Of a stretch of DNA of 64,000 nt, positions 45,478 to 58,085 are shown in pieces. The position numbers and the translations under genes were made by a program. Each line of letters opens with the position of its first letter. Position 1 is the stretch's first letter. Source of the DNA: Ovis canadensis (Eukaryota > Chordata > Mammalia > Artiodactyla > Bovidae); the NCBI RefSeq assembly GCF_042477335.2, contig NC_091250.1:59093384-59157383 (forward strand), read 5' to 3'. The notes under the pieces were generated by a model. It saw nothing but the letters and a program-made list of their open reading frames with translations, was not told where the DNA came from and made no database searches.

Positions 45478-45589
45478 CTCAGTTCAGTTCAGTTCAGTTC
45501 AGTTGATCAGCCGTGTCCGACTTTTTGTGACCCCATGAATCGCAGCACCCCAGGCCTCCCTGTCCATCACCAACTCCCTGAGTTCACTC
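45478..45589 (-). mobile_element. BovB 3' tip, antisense
   Basis: Five CAGTT units, GATCAGCCGTGTCCGAC, CCAGGCCTCCCTGTCC, ending in GAGTTCACTC. Only 112 bp. Confidence 0.9.
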
Positions 45590-46023
45590 TGTCCAATTAT
45601 CTACCTCTCCAAGATATTCTCATCCCTTCAATTTCTTGTCTTTCATCTTAATAACTAGTCTTTATTTACTTCTTTTTCCTATTAATCTTCCATCTTTATT
45701 TAAAATAGCTATTCTACAACCTCAGCCTTTTTTCCTGATCTTATTCTTTGTACCTGATTTAACTACAACTTGGCCCTTCTGAGAGGATTCCCCTGTTTGA
45801 AGTGGATTTAAAACAACTGCTGGTTTTACATTCTTGCAGAACACCTCAAGGTATAGATTCAGAGTCCAGCTACCTCCAACACACTTCTTCTGATGCTTGT
45901 GACTTCATCTCCATAAGCAAAAAGCAGCAACAATGACAAAACAAAAACAACACCCCCTGTTGTGACATACGTGCTATTCGGCTAAATCATTCTGAGCTCC
46001 TCTTCCTTGCTATCATCCATAAA
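45590..46023. other. Unique or L2-like pyrimidine-rich DNA
   Basis: Pyrimidine-rich plus strand as in L2 ORF2, but no landmark that I trust. No gene. Confidence 0.35.
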
Positions 46024-46137
46024 TATATGGAAACGGCAACCCACTCCAGTACTCTTGCCTGGAAAATCCCATAGACGGAGGAGCCTGGGAGGCTGCAGTC
46101 CATGGGGTTGCAAAGAGTCGGACATGACTGAGCTACT
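46024..46137 (+). repeat. 5'-truncated BovA SINE, sense
   Basis: GGAAACGGCAACCCACTCC to GGACATGACTGAGCTACTTC; the 5' half is absent. Confidence 0.9.
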
Positions 46138-47229
46138 TCACTCACTCACTAACCCTCTTATTCAACCAAAGACTATGGCCCTTAGTTCACACTTTTCCTT
46201 TCCAACGAAATCCTACCATAGTCCAGGGTGACTTCTAGGCCAGAGAAAGGACACAGCCAATACTAGCCAAAAGCCACAATTCAAGTGCCACTTGGACTTT
46301 GTCCCCATCTGGGCAAGTCTTATCTCTGAAATAATGATGCCAATGACTTCACTCTCTCCCCAGCTTCCCATTCCTCCAGTTCTAGATCTCTGCTTTCCCT
46401 ACATCACTTCTCCCCCACTAACTGGAATGCCCCAGGCTGTGATTGTGGTGGAGGCACATTCACATCAACCTGGGAATTTGAAGAAAATGTCCTATAGGTT
46501 TTTGTCTTATTAAAGATCAACTGTTTCCTAACTGCTGGGCTTTAGATTTATGCTCTGATATTTTACAAAAGCCACTGAAGCGCTGTGAAGGCAGATGAGG
46601 AATCACTGCCCTGGGTTACTTATGCCTCTGCTTACATTTGTATCTTGACAGCCTTTCTTATCCAGCTTGGATTCCAAGTGTAATCACTTCAAATTGGTCT
46701 TTGGTCAGTAACATCAATCCATTCTTCTATGATCTCTTCTATTGTTTGCAAAGTTAAGTCCTTAACTACCGCTCTGATCTTCTAAGTACTGCTAGAGGAA
46801 AAACATACAGTCTTGCACACTGGAATTGTCACTGATTTGCAGTCATTGATATCAAGTGGCTCATAGCTGTCCTGAAGTCCTACTGTGTCCATAATAAGCT
46901 CATTTTTTTCTTTTCTCTAGGTAACAAGTCAAGCCATTTGCTTCAGATCTCTAACCCTATCATCTCACCCATTTTTCACAGGTGTCCTTAAATGACAACT
47001 TCACAGTAAGAACAGAATTCTCTTCACGGAAACTCCCTGAACTTTCAGCTCCACAGCCTTAAACATTCATGCTTCTGTTCAAGATTACCTGTTTCCTTCT
47101 ACTGCAATGTAGGAAATGCTCCTCACACTAAGACTCACCTTTCAGGTTATTGGCTGAATTCCTTTGGCTCCTTCTGAAAGGCTTTACTTTGTTACTCATC
47201 CATAGATAATTGGCCTAATGGACCAGTCA
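46138..47229. other. Pyrimidine-rich DNA, possible L2 ORF2 relic
   Basis: Continuous with 47480-48055, where L2 is recognisable. Segments such as GATTTGCAGTCATTGATATC could be earlier ORF2 sequence, unresolved. Frames at 46007-46513 have no domain. Confidence 0.35.
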
Positions 47230-47400
47230 AAGCCTGGATTTGAACTATGACTTCTCCTTAATTGATGGAGTAACCATGAGCATTTGACCTCACCTCTTCA
47301 TGCTCACTATTTGACTGTAAAATGAAAAATAGAAATATTCCTCTTGCATAGAGTAGTGGTGAGAATTGCAAATGTTAATAAACATCTTTGAAGAGTAAGT
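47230..47400 (+). repeat. MIR SINE, sense
   Basis: AAGCCTGGATTTGAACTATG, GACTGTAAAATGAAAAATAG, GTGGTGAGAATTGCAAATG in MIR order. Confidence 0.65.
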
Positions 47401-47479
47401 ACAATGGAAGTGGGTGACAAATTATCCCCCTGCTCCTGTATGTTTCATTTCTACCTCTATATTTAATTCCTCTAATCAG

Positions 47480-48055
47480 CATTTACCACACTCTTTGGGG
47501 AAAAAAAAAATTCATCTCTGTGTTCTCCTTCAGTAACCAATGTATTTTTCTCTTCCCATTCACAACGAAGCATATCAGAAAAGTCTGAATTCTATCTCCA
47601 CTTCTGCTTCTCCTTTCACTCCACGACCTTCTGAAATCTGGATTCAACGGCCCCCACTGTGCTGAACCTGCTCTTGTCAATGTCAGCAATGATGGCCTTG
47701 TAGTTAAATCCAATAAATAATTTCCAGGCCTTATCTACCTGAACACTTGGCAGAGTTTGACACTATTGACTGCTCTTTCTTTCTTGAAATGCCCTCTCCC
47801 TATGACTTATCTGTTGCTGAGCTCTCCTTGTTTGCCTTATACTTCCTTGACCGTTTCATTTCCCTCTTCTGTGAGTTTCCTTTCTCCTTGGCCTACCCTT
47901 TAATTATTGGCAATCTTCAGACTTCTGCCCTAAACCGTATTACCTTCTTATTTTAAATAATCCCTCTGGCTAATATTTTCTCCTTCTAGGGCATCAATTT
48001 CCAGCTATAATATGATGGATCCCAATCTATAAATCTCCATCTCAGATGAAAAATT
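47480..48055 (+). mobile_element. L2 ORF2 reverse transcriptase relic, sense
   Basis: The plus frame at 47747-47956 reads AEFDTIDC, a decayed form of the L2/CR1 reverse transcriptase AAFDTVDH motif, and continues LDRFISLF at the position of the family's L-S-x-R-F motif. GCCCCCACTGTGCTGAACC upstream (47650) matches the preceding block. Ancient; no intact frame. Confidence 0.65.
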
Positions 48056-48059
48056 TGAG

Positions 48060-48300
48060 GACCTGTGTTTAAGAACACAAATTCCAGAGACAGTAGACCT
48101 ATGTTCAAGGTTTGCATTCTTATTCTGCCAGTTACTAGATATGTGGTGGGAAATTACTTGTCTGTGTCTCAGATAAGTTATTTATAAAATAAAGATGAGA
48201 ATAATGTGTTTTATGCACAAATGAAGAAAACATGTATATATTGCTTAAGAGAATCAGAGACGTATAGAAAATACTTAAAAATATTTTACCTATTGCTGAT
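48060..48300 (+). repeat. MIR SINE, sense
   Basis: ACACAAATTCCAGAGACAG, CTATGTTCAAGGTTTGC, ATTCTGCCAGTTACTAG, GTGGGAAATTACTTG, TAAAATAAAGATGAGAATAA in MIR order. Confidence 0.85.
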
Positions 48301-50254
48301 TGCCTCTTCCTATAAACCTTCCTATGAGCCTGTAAAACAACTGGCTATCTGACACTATTATTTGATTGTTTCCAAAAGCTTCTACTGCAATGTCTGACTA
48401 TATTTTCCCAAACTTCTTCTCTTCATGTGTTTCTTAAGTCACTGAGTGGCATAGTTACCCAATAAGAATTTTTTTTTCCAACACCATCCACTTATTTAAT
48501 ATCTTTAAAGCTTCTGTGTACATATGTCACTATTTCATTTCCAATATTGTTTATTTTTTCTATTGGTATGATCAGTCCTCCCAGAGATTTATAGAAGTAT
48601 TAGTACCTTCAAATAACCAACTTTTGTATATTTCTAAAATAATTTTATAATTATTTTTCATTTTAATTCTGTTCTTTGGTTTATTATGTCCTTTCTTTTA
48701 AACTAAGGATTTTGTTCTATCATTTTTGTTTGATCTATTGATATCTGGCTTTTCTATTCTTTTTAAGTGAATAAGCACTTGATAAACTTCTTTCTAAAAG
48801 TTTGAATATACAGTTTTTGTTATTATTTAGAAATAATTTTTTTTAATAATACACAAGCTATTCAGAAGTGGGTATGCTCCTAACGTCTGTGAGCTCTTAA
48901 TGGACTTGCGGTCAGAGCATATGGTCTTTTTATCTTGCTATATTTTGAAATGGGTTGAAAACTACATTAGAGCTAGGATATAATTTTTGTAATTGTCTAA
49001 GATGTTTGAGAAAAATTCGTATTCTCTTATTTTTGGATTCAGATTTCCATCTGTATTTTATACAGATAAATCCATTAACTTCAGATTTAGAATTTAGTTC
49101 AACTTTTTTGCAGTTTTACTGATTATCTTTTCCAGTTTAATCTGTCAAGACTTAAGAAGAGTATGTCAAATCGCCACAGCGTGAAGAATTTGTTAACTTT
49201 TCTCATTAGCTTTATCAACATTTTATTTGCTTATTTTGAAATAGTTTTATAGAATCATACAATATATAATTATTAGAGAATCCTGGTATATTTACCCTTG
49301 TATCATCAATTTATCATTAAATTAGGGACAGTGTGTTTAACAATGTTTTTGATCTTAAGATATAGTTTTTAAACTAAAATAGTTATGTCAGCTTTCTTTA
49401 GTTTAGTATTTTTGTATATATTTTCTCTCATTTACTTTTAAATCTTTCTGTATCTTTAATTTTTAGCCATGTCTCTATAAACAGTGTATAATTGCACATT
49501 AAAATTCATTTTTATAATTCCTGTCTCTTGATGGGTATAATACATATATTTATTTCTGTGATTAAGATATATTGAGCCTTTTTCTTTCATTTCACTTCTT
49601 AATTCATATTTTTCTTTTTTTTCATATTTTTCTTTTTATTGTGCTTATAACCTTAAAATTTGAATTCATATTTTTCCTTATTCCATATTTTCTTTTTCTA
49701 CAGATCCTTACAATTTTATCATTCCCATTTAATTTTAGAAAGCCTAAAATTAATCAGTATCTTAATTCTCTTTGATAACAATTTAAGAACCAAGAACTCT
49801 TTAAATATGATCACTTACCTCCTGACTTACTGTGTATGTGCTGTTTCCATCTGGCTTTCCTTCTTCCCTATATACATTCTATAGAGTTTTCTGTAGTTAT
49901 TTATTTATGTTTTGTGGAAATGTCTCAGTTTTATTCACCTTTACACTGTTTTATTTCATGTTTTTGTTCAAAGGTGTATTTTGCTGCTTATGCTACCCTA
50001 AGTCAGCGGTTATTTTCCTCAGCACTTTGAAGAGATCTTGCAGCTAATCTCTGACACCCAACGGTGCTCTAATTATTCATGTCAGTCATCTGCTCTTTCT
50101 CTTTGAGTGCATTTTAACTATTTAAATTATTTTAAGTTTTAGGATTATAGAAAGATGATACCTACTTCTTAAGTTGAAGATATTCTAATGCAGGGCTCCC
50201 TATAATAAGGAATAAAAGATGTGCCACTTTTCAACTTTTATTTAGTTTATTTTA

Positions 50255-50690
50255 TACAAGAGACAATGTTCAGAACATGGGTCTGGAGTCAGAAGTCAGG
50301 GATTTTTGCCTCTAGATGATAAAGAATCTGCATGCAATACGGGAGACCTGGGTTCTATCCCTAGGTCAGGCATAGCTCCTGGAGAAGGGAATGGCTACCC
50401 ATTCCAGTATTCTTGCCTGGAGAATTCCATGGACAGAGGAGCCTGGTGGGCTACAAGTCCAAGGGGTCATAAAGAGTCAGAAACGACTGGGCAACTAACA
50501 CTGTGTCATTTCTAGCTACATAACCTTGAACAAATCATAAAACCACCTCAAGACTAGACATCCTGTCTCTCATGTGAGGATGGCAATATCCGCCTCAGAG
50601 GGTTGTCAGAAGGACTGAATGAAACAGCAAGTAGGAACAAATGAGCTCAGTGCTTAATTCAGAGAAGTGCCCAAGAGATTATGCCAAGTC
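50255..50690 (+). repeat. MIR SINE split by a BovA
   Basis: Left part 50255-50304 (ACATGGGTCTGGAGTCAG) and right part 50503-50690 (AGCTACATAACCTTGAAC, CACCTCAAGACTAGAC, GGTTGTCAGAAGGACTG) are collinear MIR halves. Confidence 0.75.
50305..50502 (+). repeat. BovA SINE inside MIR
   Basis: Head decayed (TGCCTCTAGATGATAAAG), then GGGAGACCTGGGTTC, GGAGAAGGGAATGGC, CAGAAACGACTGGGCAAC tail. Confidence 0.9.
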
Positions 50691-51731
50691 AAGAAAAGTA
50701 CACGTCTGCGAACCGTAACTTGCATTGCTATTTGTTGCCTGTGCATGAGCTGCTAGAATTCTCAAGGTTCAGAGAAGCAGTTCATAAAGTTAAATAAATT
50801 AATCATCAAAATAGCAACACTATTAAACAATGACCAAGTCTCTTAGACTGTTGAAGGTTTCTCTCTGTCTTTATTCTTCTATAGTTTCACTACTATGTTT
50901 TTAATTTTTGATTTCTTTGTATTTGTCATTTATATTATATTTATCGTTTCCTGGACTTGGGGATCTATGTTTTTGTCGAAATTTTAAAAATCTATTTTTG
51001 CTTTAAATATTGTTTCTCTTCTTAATATCTGACATTGAGTTACATGTATATTGATACTGCTCATATTACCCTTTATATCTTGCAGACACACATTCGTATT
51101 TTCCATGTTTTTGTTCTCTGTTTCCTATTAACTGCTTTTGGACATATATTCTACTTCATTAATTCTCTCTTCAGCTATAACTCTTTTGATATTAATATAG
51201 TCAATTGAAATTTTTACTCCAAACACTATATGTTTAGGTTTAGAATTATACCATTTAAAATGTTATTTGTTGACTTCTAATAAACTTTAAATTGAAGACC
51301 TTTAAGATTGCAGTTTGTATCTCATTATATCTCAAGCAAATGTACTTCTCTATTCCGTGTCTAAAATTTCCATGAACTGGAGGAGTGTTTGGTTTAATTC
51401 CTTGTTCTTTTTCCTTCTTGTTGATATTCAGACATGAGAGATTGCTCTCTTCCGTTGAATTATATTTGTTGTTTGAATTTAAAGAGTTACAGCTCTATGA
51501 ACATAGATTTAGGAAGTTTTTGTGTTCAGAGTCAATGGACTCTAGAAACCTGGAAGCATTTCAGTCCTTTCAGAGTGCTTTGGCTCAACACTGGACACTC
51601 AAACTCTCTGTTAGCCTCTTACAGTTTTTTTTACGGCTTTAGTACTACTGCTGATTCCCCACGAGATCACAGCCATTGACCTTATAGTAATTCTGGTTTC
51701 TCCCTGGCTTTTTAGCCTCACCAGTACTAAG

Positions 51732-52006
51732 CTGGGCTTAGGAGACCCCGGTTCAATTCCTCAGTTGGGAAGATCCTCTGGAGAAGGGATAGGCTACCCA
51801 CTCCAGTATTCTTGGGCTTCCTTGTGGCTCATCTGGTAAAGAAACCACCTACAAAGCAGGAGATCTGGGTTTGATCCCTGGATTGCGATGATCCCCTGGA
51901 AAAGGGAAAGGCTACCCACTCCAGTATTCTGGCCTGGAGAATTCCATGGACTATAGTCCATGGGGTCACAAAGGGTCGGACATGACAGAGTGACTTTCAC
52001 TTCACT
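51732..52006 (+). repeat. Composite BovA SINE, sense, with TSD
   Basis: Partial first monomer (TTAGGAGACCCCGGTTC..CCAGTATTCTT) directly joined to a full second one (GGGCTTCCTTGTGGCTC..GACATGACAGAGTGAC). GTACTAAG flanks it (51724-51731 and 52007-52014). Sense counterpart of the composite at 32728. Confidence 0.92.
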
Positions 52007-52216
52007 GTACTAAGTTAGTCCAAGGTTTATATATATGATAGTTTCTGTGGTTGTAGCTCTCTTCCTTCTATTGTTCCTTCCTTCACCTTCTCTTTCTTCC
52101 TTTTTTTTCAGTAAAAGGAAATGGAGAATTTAGAACTTGTCTCTACCTCTTGTAAAACTGGTGATGCTTCAAATAATATATTTATTATGGACTTTATTGT
52201 TTTGCTGCCCAAGTCC

Positions 52217-52482
52217 TGGGTGTTCATTGGAAGGACTGATGCTGAAGCTGAAATGCCAATACTTTGGCCAACTGATGCAAAGAGTTGACTCATTGGAAAA
52301 GACCCTGATGCTGGGAGGGATTGGGGGCAGGAGAAGAAGGGGATGACAGAGAATGAGATGGCTGGATGGCATCACCAACTCAATGGACATGAGTTTGAGT
52401 GAGCTCTGGGAGTTGGTGATGGACGGGGAGGCCTGGCGTGCTGCGATTCATGGGGTCACAAAGAACTGAACTGAACTTAATC
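52217..52482 (+). mobile_element. BovB LINE 3' end, sense
   Basis: TTCATTGGAAGGACTGATGC to GGGGTCACAAAGAACTGAAC, ending in the BovB terminal CTGAACTGAAC. 5'-truncated, low divergence. Confidence 0.94.
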
Positions 52483-52539
52483 CAATTGACTACATAATCA
52501 TATCAATTCATCTTCCAAACAAACAAAAGATCAAAAGCC

Positions 52540-53310
52540 AAAAACCTTTAAAATCTACTACATCTCCCTACACCCACAGCCAATATTCTTGTTAAGATCA
52601 CCACCATCTCATTCCCAGAGTGCTGGAAGAGTCCCCTAACTTTCTTCCTCTCCCCAATCAGTTTTACATCCAAATCATTTTCTCCTATGTACTCGGAACA
52701 TTTGCAAAAGTGCAAGTCTTAAATTTATGTTTGCTACTTAAAACCATCCAACAGCCCCTGTTTCTTTCGGATAAAATGTCAGTCCTTCATCATAGTTTTC
52801 TCCTAAGGCTCCTCGGTTAAATGACCATTGTTTACACTCTGATCATCTCTCATTACACCCCCACCCCACCTGTCGCATTCTACACACAGTTCATCTTGTT
52901 TCCTTGTGTCATACAATCTCTTCCCTCTTGACACCTGAGCAAACTATTTCCTCCTCCTGACACCCTCCCTCAGATCCCTATTTGTATTTCAGCCTTTCAT
53001 TGCTAAATAGCTTCTACTGAGCAGATTAGTCACTGTCTATGGCTCAATTTAAATAAAACTTCTTTTAGTGAATCTCTGAACTCCCAGCTAGATTAGGCAT
53101 CCCTTCTGGGTGCTTCCACGGAGTTCCATACTTATTATAGCACTTAGCATACTTCATTGTAATTTCTTTATACTCCTTTGCATTCCCAATTAGACTATAC
53201 ATCCCATGAGAACAAGTACTGTCTATTTTGTTTATTCTTGTGTCCCAGATTCCAAGACAAATGTCTTGCCTTTGAATGTTGAATAAATATTTATTGAATG
53301 AATGAAAACA
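52540..53310 (+). repeat. L2 LINE 3' region, sense, long
   Basis: Largest L2 copy in the window. Landmarks: AAAACCATCCAACAGCCCC, CTGATCATCTCTCATTAC, ATAGCACTTAGCATACTTC, TAGACTATACATCCCATGAG and the terminal GAATAAATATTTATTGAATG. Confidence 0.85.
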
Positions 53311-55184
53311 AGTAAGGGCAGTCTTATAAATAGTAAGAGAAAAGCTCGGGAAGGGAGTAGAAATGAAAATTTCAGCCACTAGTACAAAGTCTCTAATTCT
53401 TTTTCTGTTATCAACTATAATCCTCAACAGAGATTTCTTAAGTAAATGCCTTGCATATAATAATGGCTCAATATTTTTATTAAATAGATAAATAAAATAT
53501 TCACTAGTTACAATTCATGATAGCCTTGAACTTCTTGAAATAAATCTTACAGTATGAATGAAATGATAAAAGCCCTAGCTTACTTGATACATTGACCTAA
53601 TTTTTTCCTTACCATTTAAATACAACATAGTCATCATTATTTTATCTTAGGTCCATTTTCACACAAATTATCCTAATTGGTATTTGAATCCTCCTATTTT
53701 CAGTTTGTCACAGAGTCCAGCTTAACCACAGTTTCCCACATTCTACGCCACCTGCTATCTTTATCCATTTTGTCCTGTCAGAGGCACATCAAGCAGGCTC
53801 AGAGTGTAATCACATCAGAATCGATTTTCATGGCTGAGAGAAAAATAATGGAAATTTCTCTAATGTAGTAAATGTATGTGTTCCTTTTGGTTAACCAAAA
53901 TAGACTATACATCAGACCTGTCAAAATTAAGTTTTCTTGATTCAGTGCTCTCCCACCAACTTGTATACAAATTATAGAAGCATGCTGTGGAGCACCGTGA
54001 TGCAATCTTCCTGCTCTCTGGTCTGTTCTTCTTGCATTTCTCTCTCAAATAAACAATCTCACCAATTTATCAAGTTACCAGCCAGTCTGAATACTCAGGT
54101 AACCTGCTCTATGTTAGAATACCATAAACCTACCATTGCTTAGGTCAATGAACACTCCCATTAGGAGATGTTCCCAAACAGTAGCAATGGTAATATTTGG
54201 ATGGGTGTACAACCAAAGTCAAATACTATCTTTATGAACTTTATCCATATCCTAGGTGTTTTTTTTTTCTTTATATAATCATTTGAACCAAGGAATCACA
54301 TGATTTAATATTAGTGTTTAACTCTCTGAAGCTATTCACATGATAAACTATATTCAAATTATAAGCTCCCAATGAGGTGTTCATACTACACATACTTTCT
54401 CTATCATGTTCTTGTAAAGCAGATGTATCTTGAAAACACTTGTAGAATTCCTCTTTTTTGGTTTCTTGATAAATGTGATCACAGTTGCATGATAATATTA
54501 GGAAGGAATTTTAAACTGAATGATCCAGATTAACTACATTTCTTAATATACACCAGCCCCAACTAAATTTTAACTACTAGAATAAGTACTAAAAGATATT
54601 TTATAATCATTGGCAATGCTTTTACTAGGAGGAATGAAAAAGAGAATCAGTATATTCAAAAACTGCCCATGATGTGTTTATGAAAGTTGCTGATCAGTAA
54701 GTCAATTTTTTATTAGCATCCAGAAGCCATTCCTAACCAGCAAGAGGTCAACCAAAAACTAATTCAAGTTCAGTATCCCTAATGTATTACAGTAAAATTA
54801 TGGGATTTTCTTTCTTTTGCCTAAGAGTGGTAAGAATGGGTACATGGAAATGTATATCTCATTGAAAATGTCTTCCAAAAAAACTTTAGGCAGTATGTAT
54901 ATTCCCATAAAAAGTGAAGTTTTCCTAATATCCATCCTCTTAAAATCAAGGTTATTTCTTAATTCAGTTTTCTTTCATCAAAATTAATTCTTTTAAGACT
55001 CAGATGTAAACAAAACCAATTCTAAGCATTTGGTAGTCATGAATAGTAATGAGAAATTGGTTTGCATGTCTGGTAACAGAGACATGCTTAAAGTCATATT
55101 GCTGTTTTAAACTCCTGGGATATTTTTAACAAGGTGTCACGGAGATATACAGGAGTAGTCAGTGGTAGTGTTCTTTTTTTAACA
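53311..55184. other. Unique sequence, no gene
   Basis: About 1.9 kb with no repeat named. The longest frame (53065-53427, minus) is antisense to L2 at its left end and has no domain. 53660-53860 has balanced composition and may be conserved; unproven. Confidence 0.45.
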
Positions 55185-55189
55185 TTGAA

Positions 55190-55482
55190 GTTAAAGTGAA
55201 AGTCGCTCAGTCGTGTCCAACTCTTTGCGGCCATGAACTGTACGATCCATGACTGGAGTGGGTAGCCTCTCCCTTCTCCAGGGGATCTTCTCAACCCAGG
55301 GATCGAACCCAGGTCTCCCACAATGCAGATGAATTCTTTACCAGCTGAACCACAAGGGAAGCTCAAGAATACTGGAGTGGGTAGCCTATTATTCTCCAGC
55401 AAATCTTCCCTACCCAGGAATTGAACTGGGGTCTCCAGCATTGCAAGTGGACTTTTTACCAACAGAGCTATGAGGGAAGATC
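55190..55482 (-). repeat. Dimeric BovA SINE, antisense
   Basis: First unit GTGAAAGTCGCTCAGTCG..GAACCACAAGGGAAGC with an internal deletion near 55240, second unit AAGAATACTGGAGTGGG..AGAGCTATGAGGGAAG lacking its tail. Head-to-tail dimer. Confidence 0.9.
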
Positions 55483-55660
55483 CCCTTTCTTAAAATTCAA
55501 TTTTAGTAATTTTTAATAATTTGATTTTGTAATACATTGTATTCACTAGGACTTGTCTTTTTTTTTTTTTTTAATAGAAGGTAATATGGCATAGAAGAAA
55601 AAAACATGGGACTTGGAATTAAGACTTCTGTGTATCAAATTACACTTCCCAAATCTTAGT

Positions 55661-55796
55661 CATTAAACAGTTCTTAGCAGTGAACAAACCCCTTCAATTC
55701 TTCCATTTAAATCTTTACAAAAGCCAAATTTTTGAAGCTTTAATTCTACCTATAGCTAACACAATATTCTTTGTAGATGTTTACATGTTTAAAAAC
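55661..55796. repeat. Tandem duplication, copy 1 (136 bp)
   Basis: CATTAAACAGTTCTTAGCAG to TTTAAAAAC. Copied immediately to the right. I compared the copies base by base and saw no mismatch. The sequence is not a repeat family I know. Confidence 0.97.
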
Positions 55797-55931
55797 CATT
55801 AAACAGTTCTTAGCAGTGAACAAACCCCTTCAATTCTTCCATTTAAATCTTTACAAAAGCCAAATTTTTGAAGCTTTAATTCTACCTATAGCTAACACAA
55901 TATTCTTTGTAGATGTTTACATGTTTAAAAA
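55797..55931. repeat. Tandem duplication, copy 2 (135 bp)
   Basis: Identical to 55661-55795; the match ends where copy 1 has C and copy 2 has T (55932). Creates a near-duplicate reading frame at 55777-55971, which is not a gene. Confidence 0.97.
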
Positions 55932-55934
55932 TTT

Positions 55935-56744
55935 TCAATTTTGTTGTTGCCATTCCTTAAAATCTCTTTGAGGCATTTAAGATTTTAAACCTCTAAGGGA
56001 AGAACTCTTTTGGATATATCGTAATTAACTGTTGACTGAAGTGTAATCTAAACTGGGTTTGGTCAGGTTCTCCTTCAAGAAATGGATGAAAATGCTGTAC
56101 AAAGGACAATCTCACCAGGGTGATGAGAAATCCATTCATACCCCTTAACAGACTTTCAATTCTAGACAGTCCCGCTTCTGGGTGGCAAGTCTTGATGTGA
56201 TGCACATTAGCATAATCGATAGGGAAATTGATCCAGTACAAAGATGAGAAGGAAGAACTAGCAGTGGAGGATTTCTTTCTTGACACACGGATTTGAAAAA
56301 CATAATTCCTGGCTAGTATTTAACTGTAGGAATTTCTTTACCTGACTGAGCTTTCATAATGAAAAATATCCCTCACAATCTGCAATTTTTTTCTAACTCA
56401 GCAGGAGTATAAATTAATAGTTAACTGCTGCTATAATTTAATTTATTAGATTGTAGATACTTTCCTGGTTGTATGGCTATATATTTCAACCCAAGTGTCC
56501 AAGTCCTGCAGGAAAACTCTGGTAGTGCCTGGTTGACTACTGTGTGAGTTCAGTACATGAGCATTATAAAATAGATCATTGTATGTGTTTAATACACTTA
56601 ATGAAGTTGTTCAACAAATATTCACTCATTCATTTTTATTTATTGAATATTCACTTTGTCAAACAGGGCTTATGTGCTCTTATCTACATTGCATATTAAT
56701 TTTGCAATAACAAGGGTTGAGCATATTTCTGATATTTTGCTACC
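55935..56744. other. Unique sequence, no gene
   Basis: No repeat named. A 97-residue minus frame (55993-56286) shows no domain. Confidence 0.45.
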
Positions 56745-56930
56745 TGGGTTTGCTACATTAATTTGGACAAATTGCTCAGCCTTTCCCTTCCTTCCTCATG
56801 TTTCCCATATGTAAGATGGAAATAATAAGAGCATGAAAATTAACAGGAGTTTTGTGATGATTAAATGAAATAATATATTCAAATATTTAGCATAGCAAAG
56901 TGTTCTACATGGTAACTGCTCTTAATGTCT
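56745..56930 (+). repeat. MIR SINE, sense
   Basis: ACCTGGGTTTGCTACATTAA, TTGGACAAATTGCTCAGCC, ATATGTAAGATGGAAATAAT, GTGATGATTAAATGAAATAA, TTAGCATAGC in order. Confidence 0.8.
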
Positions 56931-57032
56931 TCATTTTACTGAGCCCATAGGAGACAAACACCTTGCTTATGGGCAAACAGGTAATAAGCAGAGGAGTGGA
57001 AATTTAGACTGTATTTCTCTAAATTCCAGGTA
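56931..57032 (-). repeat. MIR SINE fragment, antisense
   Basis: TTTTACTGAGCCCATAGGAG, CTTATGGGCAAACAGG, AGCAGAGGAGTGGAAATTTAG. Opposite orientation to the MIR on its left. Confidence 0.6.
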
Positions 57033-57869
57033 TTTACTTTTATCTTTTTAAAATTAATTTTATCATGTGATACCTATGCATTATTTTTAAAAGATAAATA
57101 ATGCTACAAGACTTAAGACAAATGCAAAAACCATCAACCTTTTTCTTTTCCTCTTCACTCCTAATTCTAATAACATACAAATATTTGTTTCTTAATTTAC
57201 TAAGTTGAGACATTATTATCTTCCTGTTATGAAATATGGAGACTTATCACCCAAATGTCCCAGCTATCTTCTTTACCTTTTTTTATTCAAATTATATCGT
57301 TTGTTCAGATAAAGCAATTTTTAATATCTACATTATGCTTGCTAAGTAGTTGTTTTTCACCCCTGAGCCAAGTGAAGCACTATATTTTAAATGTCTTTCC
57401 TGTTCCATCTTTTGGGGTTTTTTTTTTCAGACTTTAATAATTTTCTTGAATTAATTTTGGCTTAATTGTCTATGTCCCTAACATTTTCTTCACAAAGTCT
57501 TCAGAAATATCAAACCACTTTCAAATTCTCTGTTTTACATAGACAAACACATTAGATTATTTGCTTCTCCATTTCCCTGGGGACACTGTTACTAAAGGTT
57601 CTCATGCTCCCACCCATCCTCAACTCTTGCCTGAGACCAGCCTGTTGCTCTTAGCCTGGGACTGCCTTTCTTACCTCTTGATGATGAATTTACTCTTTCC
57701 TGAATTCTGGGTCTTCTTTCTTGCTTAACTCTTTGTTTGGGTGAAAGATACTCTGAGATGCTAGAAAAGTGGCCTTTAAAATGACCTGTGTAAATATATT
57801 GGCATACCTGTCCAAAAATTTTCTCTCTCCTCATCTGTGATTAACATTTGGCTGAGTATAGGATTCTTT

Positions 57870-58085
57870 TTTTCTTTAATATAAATTTATTTGTTTTAAT
57901 TGGAGATTAATTACTTGACAATATTGTATTGGTTTTGCCATTCATTAGCATGAATCCACCGCAGGTATACACGTGTTCGCCATCCTGAACACCCCTCCCA
58001 CTTCCCTCCCCATACCATCCCTCTGGGTCGTCCCAGTGCACCAGCCCCAAGCGTCCAGTATCATGCACCAAACCTGGACTGGCAA
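57870..58085 (-). mobile_element. Bovine L1 3' end, antisense, 5'-truncated
   Basis: TTTGTTTTAATTGGAGATTA, ATATTGTATTGGTTTTGCC, CATGAATCCACCGC, CCTCCCCATACCATCCC and CCAGCCCCAAGCGTCC. Longer sibling of 8885-9014, inserted in the old L1. Confidence 0.9.

Larger units (their letters stand above)
48470..51640 (-). mobile_element. Old L1M/HAL1 element, antisense, fragmentary
   Basis: T-rich plus strand with L1-family landmarks: CTCCCAGAGATTTATAG, TAATGGACTTGCGGTCAGAG, TTGTCTAAGATGTTTGAG, AAACAGTGTATAATTGCAC, then GGTTATTTTCCTCAGCACTTTG near 50010 and GGACTTGGGGATCTATG near 50955. A MIR carrying a BovA (50255-50690) lies inside it. Family subtype not resolved. Confidence 0.6.

Noticed and set aside
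53065..53427. 120-residue minus-strand frame
   Set aside because: Largely antisense to an L2 3' end and has no recognisable domain.
55094..55462. 122-residue minus-strand frame
   Set aside because: Encoded by a dimeric BovA SINE read in sense; recurrent chance translation of this SINE.
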